A DNA stretch of 52,322 nt. It comes from CAZILN01 sp964540005 (lineage in GTDB: Bacteria; Bacteroidota; Bacteroidia; Bacteroidales; SM23-62). Positions within the stretch are counted from its first letter, which is position 1; every line of letters begins with the position of its first letter. The position numbers and the translations under genes were made by a program. The stretch lies in contig CAZILN010000185.1 of assembly GCA_964540005.1 (NCBI GenBank), forward strand, positions 1 through 52,322, written 5' to 3'. The notes under the pieces are model-generated. The model had not been told where the DNA came from. It saw nothing but the letters and a program-made list of their open reading frames with translations, and did no database searches. Shown one piece after another: positions 43,117-51,448 of this stretch.

Positions 43117-44034
43117 ATGAAGGATATAAAAATCAGAAAGCGGGATACAATTAAAGTTTTATTGCTTTCCATATTGACAGCTATTTCATGCGTTTCATGT
43201 GAGAAAGTACTATTTATGGATCTTCCTGATGAGGACAGGAAAATAGTTATGAATGGTATCATCGCCCCCGGTTACGGATTATGGCTGAATGTTTCGTCAA
43301 GCGTCGGCACATCAGAGATACCGGTGTATAGTTATGTACCAATCAATAATGCCCAGGTGGAGTATTACCAGGATGGTATCCTCATTTCAAGCCTGGTCGG
43401 CAACGGCTATGGTGATTATTATGAAACGGATTTCAAACCTGAAGCTAAGGCTGAATACAATATAGTGGTAATTGCCCCGGGGTTTCCCAGGGCAAGCGCA
43501 GTTGTAAATATTCCTGAGCGGGTTGATATTATGGATTTTGATACCTCTTCTGTCCTTAAACGGGTGGATATACATAATCAGAATTATCATGAAATTGAAT
43601 TCTTCGTAAACTTTACCATAAGTGATCCTGAAGAAGTTGATAATTACTATATGCTGGGTGCGTTTTTTAGTGATGATTGTACCTTCTATCCCCTGGCAGC
43701 AGAATCAGCCGACCTTAATATGAATATATACATTAAGGATGGGATTGATGTACTGGCCTGGACCGATCAGAATACCAACGGGCAGACCAGGCAGTACGAT
43801 GTAAAATTCAAACTGAGCAGGTACGCTGGTTTCGAAACAGATATAGAAATAAGATTATACTCCATCGAGGAGGCATATTTCAGCTACCTTAAGACATATT
43901 CTCAGAATTATACCGTCCTGAATGATGGCTCGCTTCTGTACGAGCCAGTACTCGTATCATCCAATGTTTCAGGAGGATATGGAATTCTTGCCGCTGTGTC
44001 CACTAGCCGGATAGGCTTTCATTACCGGTTCTGA
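43117..44034 (+). CDS. DUF4249 lipoprotein
   Basis: Surface lipoprotein of 305 residues in the DUF4249 family, regularly encoded next to TonB receptors with carboxypeptidase-like domains. The signal peptide ends in ISCVSCEK. Typical family segments are KIVMNGIIAPG, VPINNAQVEYYQDG, YYETDFKPEAKAEYNI and the C-terminal GYGILAAVS. It probably serves as the receptor's surface partner, much as SusD does for SusC, but its ligand is not known. It begins 35 bp after the receptor gene. Confidence 0.92.
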   Translation: MKDIKIRKRDTIKVLLLSILTAISCVSCEKVLFMDLPDEDRKIVMNGIIAPGYGLWLNVSSSVGTSEIPVYSYVPINNAQVEYYQDGILISSLVGNGYGDYYETDFKPEAKAEYNIVVIAPGFPRASAVVNIPERVDIMDFDTSSVLKRVDIHNQNYHEIEFFVNFTISDPEEVDNYYMLGAFFSDDCTFYPLAAESADLNMNIYIKDGIDVLAWTDQNTNGQTRQYDVKFKLSRYAGFETDIEIRLYSIEEAYFSYLKTYSQNYTVLNDGSLLYEPVLVSSNVSGGYGILAAVSTSRIGFHYRF

Positions 44035-44154
44035 TTTTTGTAAAACAGAAAGGAATCTCTATTTTTGGACCGGGCGAAAAAGGATGACGGATCATTAGCC
44101 CGGATCCTCCGCTCCACAGGAGTTTTACTAATAACGGTTCTCAAACAATATCTC

Positions 44155-45609
44155 ATGGAAAAATATCCCCTGATTCCCAAAGGGATCACCCTGCCTTTCA
44201 TACTTCTTACCTCCCTGTTTTTTGCCTGGGCCATCCCCAACAACCTAACCGACACCATGCTGGCGGCATTTAAAAGGATCATGAGTCTGACCGATACCAA
44301 AACTGCATGGATACAGGTTTCCTGTTACCTGCTCGGGTACGGGTGTTTTGCAATCCCCGGTGCATTATTCATTAAGAAGTATACCTACAAATCAGGAGTG
44401 ATGCTTGGACTGGGACTTTATGCCCTGGGTGCTTTCCTGTTCTATCCTGCAATGCTTACTTCAGGAGGAAGCATAAATCTCAGCTTCATGATGTACCTTA
44501 CTGCAATTGTGATCCTTTTTGCGGGACTGTCGATTATTGAGACCTCGGCAAACTCCTATGTATGTGCCATCGGTCCGGAACAATCCGCCACCCGGCGTCT
44601 GAACTTTTCACAATCATTCAACCCCTTTGGTTCTATTGTGGGTGTTATAATCAGCCAGGTATTTGTGCTTTCTCAATTGAATACAATGAGTGCCGCTGAA
44701 CGGGCCTCTATTCCTGCGGAAGAATTGACCCGGATACAGGGAGGTGAATTAAATGCCGTTACCATGACTTACGTGGTCCTGGGATTGGTGATGGTGGTCC
44801 TTTTACTTGCGATATTAATTACCAGGATGCCTAAGCTGAAGGAGGATGATAAAAAACTTGATTTTGCCGGGACCTTCAAAAGGCTTAGTAAAAACAGAAA
44901 CTATGTATGGGGGGTGGCTGCCCAGTTTTTCTATGTGGGGGCCCAGATCGCTGTCTGGTCATTCATCATCAGGTATGCAATGCAGCAACTTCAGTTTGAT
45001 GCCATAATCGCAAAGATAGGATCAGATGCCAGCTCAGCAGAAATAATAGCTGTGCTGAGGAATGTCGAACCCGTAGCGGCCAGGTTTTATAATTTCTGTG
45101 AATGGATAGGGATGGATGTCCTGTTGCCCCGTACAGCCGAACAGGCCGGTGCTACTTATTATATAATGTCTTTGATTGCTTTCGTACTGGGACGGTTTAT
45201 CTGTACGGCTTTAATGAAGTTTATCAAACCCCGGAACCTTCTGACAGCCCTGGCACTGATTGCCGTGGTATGCTGTTTGGTTTCAATTTATGGACAGGGG
45301 TTCATTGGTGTGTATACGCTGGTTTTGATCTCCGGCTGTATGTCACTGATGTTTCCAACTATTTATAGTCTGGGGATAGCCGGACTGAAGGATGATACGA
45401 AAATCGGGGGTGCGGGGATGATCATGGCTATTGCCGGGGCAGCCTTCCTGACACAGATCCAGGGTATTGTCTCTGACCAGTCAGGGAGCATTAAGTTTGC
45501 TTACTGGGTGCCTACCATTGCCTTCCTTATAATTGCATACTATGCAGCCGTTGTGAGCCGGAAACGGGCGCCGGTTATATCCGGGACAGGAACTGATCTT
45601 CATCAGTAA
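44155..45609 (+). CDS. FucP-type sugar:H+ symporter (MFS)
   Basis: Major facilitator protein of 484 residues in the FucP family (fucose/galactose/glucose symporters). The ATG at 44155 (MEKYPLIPKGITLPF) is preferred over an upstream TTG at 44065. Family segments are FFAWAIPNNLTDTML, ETSANSYVCAIGPE, RLNFSQSFNPFGSIVGV and FFYVGAQIAVWSF. An insertion of about 65 residues (345-ish; QLQFDAIIAKIG to TAEQAGATYYIM) lies between helices 8 and 9. The transporter would move a monosaccharide released by the glycosidases; which sugar is unknown. Confidence 0.92.
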   Translation: MEKYPLIPKGITLPFILLTSLFFAWAIPNNLTDTMLAAFKRIMSLTDTKTAWIQVSCYLLGYGCFAIPGALFIKKYTYKSGVMLGLGLYALGAFLFYPAMLTSGGSINLSFMMYLTAIVILFAGLSIIETSANSYVCAIGPEQSATRRLNFSQSFNPFGSIVGVIISQVFVLSQLNTMSAAERASIPAEELTRIQGGELNAVTMTYVVLGLVMVVLLLAILITRMPKLKEDDKKLDFAGTFKRLSKNRNYVWGVAAQFFYVGAQIAVWSFIIRYAMQQLQFDAIIAKIGSDASSAEIIAVLRNVEPVAARFYNFCEWIGMDVLLPRTAEQAGATYYIMSLIAFVLGRFICTALMKFIKPRNLLTALALIAVVCCLVSIYGQGFIGVYTLVLISGCMSLMFPTIYSLGIAGLKDDTKIGGAGMIMAIAGAAFLTQIQGIVSDQSGSIKFAYWVPTIAFLIIAYYAAVVSRKRAPVISGTGTDLHQ

Positions 45610-45715
45610 AAATCTTATTACAGGCGGTTTGGTTAACTGGACCTGTGGGTTATTTTTATTACCCAGACTTGGAATCTGTCCGGGTAATTCTTAAATTGAA
45701 CATTATTTTAACTAT

Positions 45716-46639
45716 ATGAGATTTAACCGATTCATAAACCGGGGAACAGGGTTCTTAATTCTTATTATACCTGTCCTGATATGCTCCTCCTGTAAATCAG
45801 ACAAAAGCCATTCACGGGATGTCGGACAATACCTGGATGACTCCGAACTGTCAGAGGTAATGGTTCAGATCGACCAGATCCGGAACGTGTTTTACCTGAC
45901 CCCCTCACCGGCAGAGATGCTGGGCATTATTGATCTCACCGGCCTTCAGTTCGATGGCACATTGCCGAATAACAGGGATAATGCCGACAGGTATCTGGAT
46001 TCCAGGTCACAATCCCTGAACCTCGGGATATACATTACCGACCTTGCTTATATGGCGTTGTACGGAAGGCATGAGGAAACCATTGATTATCTTGAAACAG
46101 TCGGGGATATGGCCAGGCAGGTAAGGGTCAGTGAGGCAATAAGCAGTGAACTTGTTGATCGGGCAAGGGATAATGCGGAGTCGATGGATTCCCTGTATGA
46201 AGTATGTAATGAAGCCTTTGTCGAATTGCTGCTTTACTGCGAGCAGAACAAAAGGGCCAATACAGCCGTCCTGATCTCGGCCGGCGCATTCATTGAGAGC
46301 CTTTACATGGCCATCAGTATGGTGGAGGATTATAGCCAGGTGAATAAGCTGATCCAGCATCTTGCGGACCAGAAATACGTGATTGATAACCTGTTCCTGA
46401 TGGCTGAAAGTTTATCCGGGGATGATAATGTGAAGGCTTTACTTGAGAATTTAAGACCCGTGAAAGACCTGTACGACCTGGTCGAAGAACCTCAGGGTAA
46501 CACAACAATGAAAAAAGAAGATTCAGGTAAACTGGTGATCGGATCAAAGAAACAAATCGGGCTGTCTGAAGATCAGTTCAGGGAATTGAAAAAGATCACG
46601 ACTGAAGTCCGGACAAATATCATATCAAATATTGTTTAA
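45716..46639 (+). CDS. Lipoprotein of unknown function, all-helical
   Basis: Lipoprotein of 307 residues; signal peptide with lipobox VLICSSC (Cys26). The rest is predicted to be almost all alpha-helical, with stretches such as LAYMALYGRHEETIDYLETV, VSEAISSELVDRARDN and SAGAFIESLYMAISMVEDYS. I recognise no named family, although similar lipoproteins are common in Bacteroidota. It follows the transporter by 106 bp and is followed by another secreted protein after 12 bp. Confidence 0.82.
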   Translation: MRFNRFINRGTGFLILIIPVLICSSCKSDKSHSRDVGQYLDDSELSEVMVQIDQIRNVFYLTPSPAEMLGIIDLTGLQFDGTLPNNRDNADRYLDSRSQSLNLGIYITDLAYMALYGRHEETIDYLETVGDMARQVRVSEAISSELVDRARDNAESMDSLYEVCNEAFVELLLYCEQNKRANTAVLISAGAFIESLYMAISMVEDYSQVNKLIQHLADQKYVIDNLFLMAESLSGDDNVKALLENLRPVKDLYDLVEEPQGNTTMKKEDSGKLVIGSKKQIGLSEDQFRELKKITTEVRTNIISNIV

Positions 46640-46651
46640 CGTGCGTCAGTA

Positions 46652-47110
46652 ATGAAAAATCTAAACTGTTTATTCCTTTTCACTGCCCTTTTATCATTAT
46701 TTACCTTTAATACTTGGGCCCAGGAATGCACTGAATACCACAAGAAAGGTGATTGTAGTATGGATAAGGAAAGGGGCTGGAAAGTATACAGCCAGTCGAA
46801 AAGTTCAGCCATATCCCTCAAGGAGGCGGTTGATTTCAACGTCGTTTTTTACGGACAGAAAAACTATGTTTTATCTTTTTGTACCAGCCAGCACATGTAC
46901 CCGGTGCATTACAAATTGCTGGATCCGCAGACCCGGGAAGTACTGTATGACAATGCAGGCGACAGGTATGTTGGTTCGCTCGAAGTAGGATTCGATGTGA
47001 CCAGGTCGCTGCTGATTGAGATAGATGTGCTGGCAGAGACAGCACCGTCAGAGAAGAAAAAGTCAGAACCCGGGTGCATAGGGCTGCTGATACAGTATGA
47101 TAATTACTGA
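46652..47110 (+). CDS. Small secreted protein of unknown function
   Basis: Secreted protein of 152 residues. The signal peptide ends near FNTWAQ (residue 23). The mature part begins with a small Cys pair (ECTEYHKKGDC) and looks like a beta-sandwich: VDFNVVFYGQKNYVLSF, YPVHYKLLDPQTREVLYDN, VGSLEVGFDVTRSLLIEIDV, with a further Cys in PGCIGLLIQY. No family is recognised. It begins 12 bp after the helical lipoprotein gene and is probably co-transcribed with it. Confidence 0.8.
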   Translation: MKNLNCLFLFTALLSLFTFNTWAQECTEYHKKGDCSMDKERGWKVYSQSKSSAISLKEAVDFNVVFYGQKNYVLSFCTSQHMYPVHYKLLDPQTREVLYDNAGDRYVGSLEVGFDVTRSLLIEIDVLAETAPSEKKKSEPGCIGLLIQYDNY

Positions 47111-47190
47111 CCCATGCCTGTCTGGTAAATAAGTTGTTCAAAAAAATTGAAATAAACTGCTGAAACCGGTACCGTATAGCTTACTGATGA

Positions 47191-47221
47191 GCATCCTGGA
47201 ATGGATGCAGCTGTGATTTTT
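47191..47221 (+). terminator. Possible rho-independent terminator
   Basis: GCATCC (47191-47196), loop TGGAAT and GGATGC (47203-47208) form a 6-bp stem about 80 bp after the preceding stop codon, followed after eight bases by TTTTT (47217-47221). The distance between stem and T tract is longer than usual, so this is a weak call. Confidence 0.35.
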
Positions 47222-47255
47222 CCTGTTTACTTCCAACCAAAAATCCTAAGTGTTG

Positions 47256-47276
47256 TTGTAGGCCAAACACCTACAA
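47256..47276. repeat. 7-bp inverted repeat upstream of the CheB-CheR gene
   Basis: TTGTAGG and CCTACAA enclose seven bases (CCAAACA), 75 bp before the CheB-CheR start. A second, mutually exclusive pairing GTGTT (47250-47254) with AACAC (47266-47270) is also possible. It could be an operator or a leader structure; nothing else supports either. Confidence 0.35.
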
Positions 47277-47350
47277 AAAAATCAGCCTTTATACTATACT
47301 GGAGGAGTTTATAATTCTCTAATTTCACAACAATTAATCTTCATTGAGAT

Positions 47351-49915
47351 ATGAAAACAGCCAAAATGCCAACCGGAGTCGAAAAAAGGATTTTCCCGGT
47401 TGTGGGCATAGGCGCCTCGGCAGGCGGACTGGAAGCCCTGGAACAGTTTTTTGGCAATATGCCTGAAAACAGCGGTATATCTTTCGTGGTCATCCAGCAC
47501 CTCGACCCGGACCACGTTGGCATTATGCCCGAGCTTTTACAAAGGACTACCCGCATGAAGGTCCTGCAGGCGACCGACAGGCTTAAGGTGAAACCAGACT
47601 GTGTATATGTGATACCACCCAAAAAGAGCCTTTCATTGCTGAATGGCGCACTGCATTTGTTCGATCCGGTTGAATCACGCGGCCTTCGTTTACCTATAGA
47701 TATTTTTTTCCGGTCACTGGCCGACGACATGCAGGAAAAAAGCATTGGTATTATACTTTCGGGCATGGGATCCGATGGCAGCCTGGGACTGAAGGCCATT
47801 AAAGAAAAAAACGGGGTGGTACTGGTGCAGGATCCTGCCACTGCCAAATTCAACGGTATGCCCCTCGCCGCCACCGAAGCCGTAATTGCTGATATTGTGG
47901 CACCCGCCGGGGAGTTGCCCGGCAAACTGATCGATTACCTTAAGTTTATCCCGGCAATAAAAACAGGCCCCGAGCTTGAGAGTAAAAATAAAAGCAACCT
48001 GGATAAAATTATCATCCTGCTACGCGAACATTCAGGCCATGATTATTCTTTGTATAAAAAAAATACCCTTTTTCGCCGGATCGAAAGGCGCAAAGGTGTT
48101 CACCAGATAGACAAGATACAAACCTATGTCCGCTTTTTGCAGGAAAATCCTCAGGAAGTCGGGATCCTTTTTAAAGAGCTGCTGATTGGTGTTACCAGCT
48201 TTTTCCGCGATACTGCCGTATGGGAAATGCTCAAAGAAAGTGTTCTTCCTGCCCTGATTAACGAACTGCCCGACGGACATGCTCTGCGTGCCTGGGTGCC
48301 GGGTTGCTCAACCGGGGAAGAGGCCTATTCCCTGGCCATAGTTTTTAAAGAAACACTTGAAAAAGTCAAAAAGTGCAAAAACCTTACTCTGCAGATATTT
48401 GCCACCGATCTCGATAAGGATGCCATTGAGAAAGCCCGCAAAGGTAATTTTTCTTCAAACATCACTGCCGATGTATCACCCGAACGTATCAGCCGGTTTT
48501 TTACTGTTGAGGATGACGGCTATCGCATGAATACCGACATACGTGAAATGATGGTGTTTGCTACTCAGAATGTCATCAAAGACCCTCCCTTTACCAAACT
48601 CGACATTCTTTCGTGCCGCAATATGCTGATATACATGGAACCCGGATTGCAGAAAAAACTTACAGCGCTGTTTAATTACAGCATTAATCCCGGTGGAATT
48701 ATGATACTTGGCTCAGCCGAAACCCTTGGTACCCGGGAAGAAGGTTTTACGGAGCTTGACGCCAGATTGAAAATTTTTAAACGCTCTGCGACAGTTCTGC
48801 TGCCTGAACTGGTTGATTTCCCAAGCTCTTTTTACCGCAATAAAGTAATGGCAATTGATAACAAAACATCCCCGAAAGTTATTGAAAACATACAGACCCT
48901 TGCCGATCAGATTTTGCTTCAGCGTTTTGCCCCTGCCGGCGTGCTGGTAAACGATAAAGGAGACATAATTTACATCTCAGGCCGCACCGGGAAATACCTT
49001 GAACCGGTTGCAGGCAAGGCAAACTGGAACATTCATGCGATGGCACGCGACGGATTGCGCCAGGTGCTGCCGGGTGCCTTCCGAAAAGCCTTGCAGAACT
49101 TTGATCCGTTGATCCTGCACAATATAAAGATAGGAACCAACGGGGGTACCCAGTGTGTGGATGTCACTATTCAACGCATCGAAAACCCCGATTCGATAAG
49201 AGGCATGGTTATGGTGGTATTTACCGATCTGCCAGTCGTAGCTGAACAATATGTAAAGAGCCCGAAAACAGGAAAACAAAGTTCGACCGGGCAACAGAAG
49301 GAACTGGAAATTGAACTGCAACGATCGTATGAAGAGCTGCAAAGCACCCGCGAAGAAATGCAGACATCCCAGGAAGAGCTGCAATCAACCAATGAAGAAC
49401 TGCAATCGACAAATGAAGAACTTACAACCTCCAAGGAAGAGATGCAGAGCCTGAACGAAGAACTGCAAACGGTTAATCTTGAACTGCAGACCAAGGTAAG
49501 TGATTATATCCAGATGCACGATGACATGAAAAACTTGCTCAACAGTACCGAGATTGCTACCCTTTTCCTCGACAAGGAGTTGAACATCCGCAGGTTCACC
49601 GATCAGGTAACCAGGATATTTAAACTGCGTACCTCTGATATCGGCAGGCCTTTTACCGACCTGGTAACTGATTTGCAGTACCCCGAAATGGACAACCATA
49701 CCAGGCAGGTACTCAGATCCCTGACACCCATCGAAACGGCAATTGAAACAAACGACGGAAGGTGGTTTACTGTCAGGATCATGCCTTACCGAACCCTCGA
49801 CGATCGCATCGATGGACTGGTATTGACATTTACTGATATAACCATAGCCAAAAAGCTTGAAATAGAGCTGAAAAAAGCAAATGAGGCACTTCGCAGAAGC
49901 AAGAAAAACCTGTAA
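47351..49915 (+). CDS. CheB-CheR fusion protein with coiled coil and PAS domain
   Basis: Large cytosolic signalling protein of 854 residues. Domains: CheB methylesterase (about 15-195) with active-site Ser23 in GIGASAGGLEAL, His50 in IQHLD and Asp142 in SGMGSDG; CheR methyltransferase (about 215-480) with SAM-binding VPGCSTGEEAYSLA; a PAS-like segment; a long coiled coil (about 650-715) made of EELQST-type repeats; and a C-terminal PAS (about 725-835). It ends there without kinase domain, while such fusions often continue into one. A PAS/kinase gene follows 51 bp downstream and may supply it. Arginine codons are often CGC here, whereas most neighbours use AGG. Confidence 0.93.
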   Translation: MKTAKMPTGVEKRIFPVVGIGASAGGLEALEQFFGNMPENSGISFVVIQHLDPDHVGIMPELLQRTTRMKVLQATDRLKVKPDCVYVIPPKKSLSLLNGALHLFDPVESRGLRLPIDIFFRSLADDMQEKSIGIILSGMGSDGSLGLKAIKEKNGVVLVQDPATAKFNGMPLAATEAVIADIVAPAGELPGKLIDYLKFIPAIKTGPELESKNKSNLDKIIILLREHSGHDYSLYKKNTLFRRIERRKGVHQIDKIQTYVRFLQENPQEVGILFKELLIGVTSFFRDTAVWEMLKESVLPALINELPDGHALRAWVPGCSTGEEAYSLAIVFKETLEKVKKCKNLTLQIFATDLDKDAIEKARKGNFSSNITADVSPERISRFFTVEDDGYRMNTDIREMMVFATQNVIKDPPFTKLDILSCRNMLIYMEPGLQKKLTALFNYSINPGGIMILGSAETLGTREEGFTELDARLKIFKRSATVLLPELVDFPSSFYRNKVMAIDNKTSPKVIENIQTLADQILLQRFAPAGVLVNDKGDIIYISGRTGKYLEPVAGKANWNIHAMARDGLRQVLPGAFRKALQNFDPLILHNIKIGTNGGTQCVDVTIQRIENPDSIRGMVMVVFTDLPVVAEQYVKSPKTGKQSSTGQQKELEIELQRSYEELQSTREEMQTSQEELQSTNEELQSTNEELTTSKEEMQSLNEELQTVNLELQTKVSDYIQMHDDMKNLLNSTEIATLFLDKELNIRRFTDQVTRIFKLRTSDIGRPFTDLVTDLQYPEMDNHTRQVLRSLTPIETAIETNDGRWFTVRIMPYRTLDDRIDGLVLTFTDITIAKKLEIELKKANEALRRSKKNL

Positions 49916-49966
49916 CACCACCCGGCTCACACAAGCGAAGGGCACCAGGTCAGAAAGGAAGCAATT

Positions 49967-51358
49967 ATGAAAAATGCCGGTAAGAAATCAGAAGCCGTAA
50001 TCCTGAGACAGAAAGCAGAGGAGTTGATGAAAAAGAAACAGTCAAAAACAGGGACGCAGGCATCTGAATTACGCGAGCGCATTCCCCGAAGCTCTGCTTC
50101 GGGGTTAGCGAGCACAAATGAAAATAAACAATTAATCGACGATTCCTCGCAGCTCTGCTGCGAGGAGAGTCAATCCGAAACGCTGAAACTCCTTCACGAG
50201 CTGGAGGTACACCAGATAGAGCTGGAATTGCAGAATGATGAACTCATGCTGGCAAGATCCGCTGCACAGGAGGCTGCTGAAAAATATATTGAATTATATG
50301 AGTTTGCACCATCTGGTTACTTTACACTTTCCAGGGAAGGTAAAATCATCGAGCTGAACCTTCGCGGATCGCAGATACTTGGCAAAGAAAAAGCACACCT
50401 GAAAAACAGCCTGTTTGGTTTTTTTGTCTCCAGCGATACAAAATCAATCTTCAATCTCTTCCTCGGGAATATATTTTCCAGCAAGGCCAAAGGATCATGC
50501 GAGGTATCGCTGAAACCGGATGGCAACTCACCAACGTACATATACCTTTCCGGCATTATAACTGAAAATGAGAAACAATGCCTTATAACCGCAGTGGATA
50601 TTACCAAACGAAGAGAAGCCCTGGAACAAATAAAACAAAAAAGTGAACAATTGGAGAAAGCCAATGCTGAAAAAGATAAATTTTTCTCCATCCTCTCACA
50701 CGATCTTCGAAGTCCGTTGAGTTCTTTTATTGGTCTCACAAAGATCCTTTCAGAGAGATTGCCTGAAATGAACCAGAATGAAATTCAGAAACTAGCAGAT
50801 ACCTTAAAAAAAACTTCAACATCGATTTACCTTCTGGTTGTTGATCTTCTTGAGTGGTCGGTACTGCAACGTGGATTGGCTGATTTCAACCCTGTGCCAG
50901 CGCCCCTTATTGAAGTTGTTAAAAGCAGCACAGAGTCTCTTTCTGATCTGGCACACCAGAAAAATCTGGAAATACAATTGCAGGTACCTGAAAATCTTTT
51001 AGTGAAGGTAGATCGGACAATGCTTGAATCTACCCTGAGGAATCTGCTCTCAAATGCAGTAAAGTTTTCATTCCGGGGTGAAAAAATAGTGGTATCGGCA
51101 AAGCTTGCTCATGACAATTTTATTGAAATAGCAATAACAGATACCGGTGTTGGGATGAGTCCTGAGTTATTGGGCAATTTGTTTCAAATGAACGGAGAGA
51201 CAGGTCACGAAGGTACTGAAGGGGAACCCAGCACGGGCCTTGGGCTGCTGTTGTGCAAGGAATTCGCCGAAAAACATGGCGGGAAAATTCACGCTGAATC
51301 GATAGAAGGTAAAGGAAGCACGTTCCGGTTTACTGTACCGGGAGCAGGTGCCGGGTAA
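49967..51358 (+). CDS. PAS-containing histidine kinase with hairpin insertion
   Basis: Soluble histidine kinase of 463 residues. A PAS domain (about 108-210; FAPSGYFTLSREGKIIELN) is followed by HisKA with FFSILSHDLRSPLSSFIGL, and an ATPase domain with LLSNAVKFSF, ITDTGVGM and STGLGLLLCKEF. Residues about 30-70 are a low-complexity insert relative to the next gene's product; the DNA there carries two hairpins (separate entries). A ribosome-site-like AAAGGAA precedes the ATG. It is probably linked to the CheB-CheR-PAS protein upstream. Confidence 0.92.
   Translation: MKNAGKKSEAVILRQKAEELMKKKQSKTGTQASELRERIPRSSASGLASTNENKQLIDDSSQLCCEESQSETLKLLHELEVHQIELELQNDELMLARSAAQEAAEKYIELYEFAPSGYFTLSREGKIIELNLRGSQILGKEKAHLKNSLFGFFVSSDTKSIFNLFLGNIFSSKAKGSCEVSLKPDGNSPTYIYLSGIITENEKQCLITAVDITKRREALEQIKQKSEQLEKANAEKDKFFSILSHDLRSPLSSFIGLTKILSERLPEMNQNEIQKLADTLKKTSTSIYLLVVDLLEWSVLQRGLADFNPVPAPLIEVVKSSTESLSDLAHQKNLEIQLQVPENLLVKVDRTMLESTLRNLLSNAVKFSFRGEKIVVSAKLAHDNFIEIAITDTGVGMSPELLGNLFQMNGETGHEGTEGEPSTGLGLLLCKEFAEKHGGKIHAESIEGKGSTFRFTVPGAGAG
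50084..50104. repeat. Intragenic hairpin 1 (9-bp stem, TCT loop)
   Basis: CCCCGAAGC, loop TCT, GCTTCGGGG: a perfect 9-bp stem inside the reading frame of the PAS kinase. Its core GCTCTGC and geometry are the same as in hairpin 2, 41 bp downstream. It encodes part of a segment missing from the paralogous gene that follows. It resembles REP-type palindromes; a transposase of the RAYT type is not in the window. Confidence 0.8.
50145..50165. repeat. Intragenic hairpin 2 (9-bp stem, TCT loop)
   Basis: CCTCGCAGC, loop TCT, GCTGCGAGG: a perfect 9-bp stem, extended by one T-A pair. It differs from hairpin 1 by compensated base pairs only in the stem, keeps the GCTCTGC core and is also preceded by ATTCC. 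Compensated differences indicate that the fold is what is conserved, as for REP-like elements. Confidence 0.8.
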
Positions 51359-51448
51359 TAAACCTGGCCAAAGGAACCTTCGCCCTGATAAATGCATCAG
51401 TCAGTCAGGCCCTCAGGAAGCAGTTGATAAATGAAAAACTCACAGCTT

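Noticed and set aside
38690..44034. Polysaccharide utilisation locus with SusC/SusD
   Set aside because: The receptor is followed by DUF4249 and not by SusD, and no glycoside hydrolase is part of this block.
47341..47925. 194-codon minus-strand frame opposite the CheB domain
   Set aside because: The plus frame has all three CheB catalytic residues in place; the antisense frame is Ser/Pro-rich and lacks any family features.
50317..50739. 140-codon minus-strand frame within the PAS kinase gene
   Set aside because: It is antisense to conserved PAS and HisKA motifs and appears in the same place in the paralog (51577-51909), so it is a by-product of that coding sequence.
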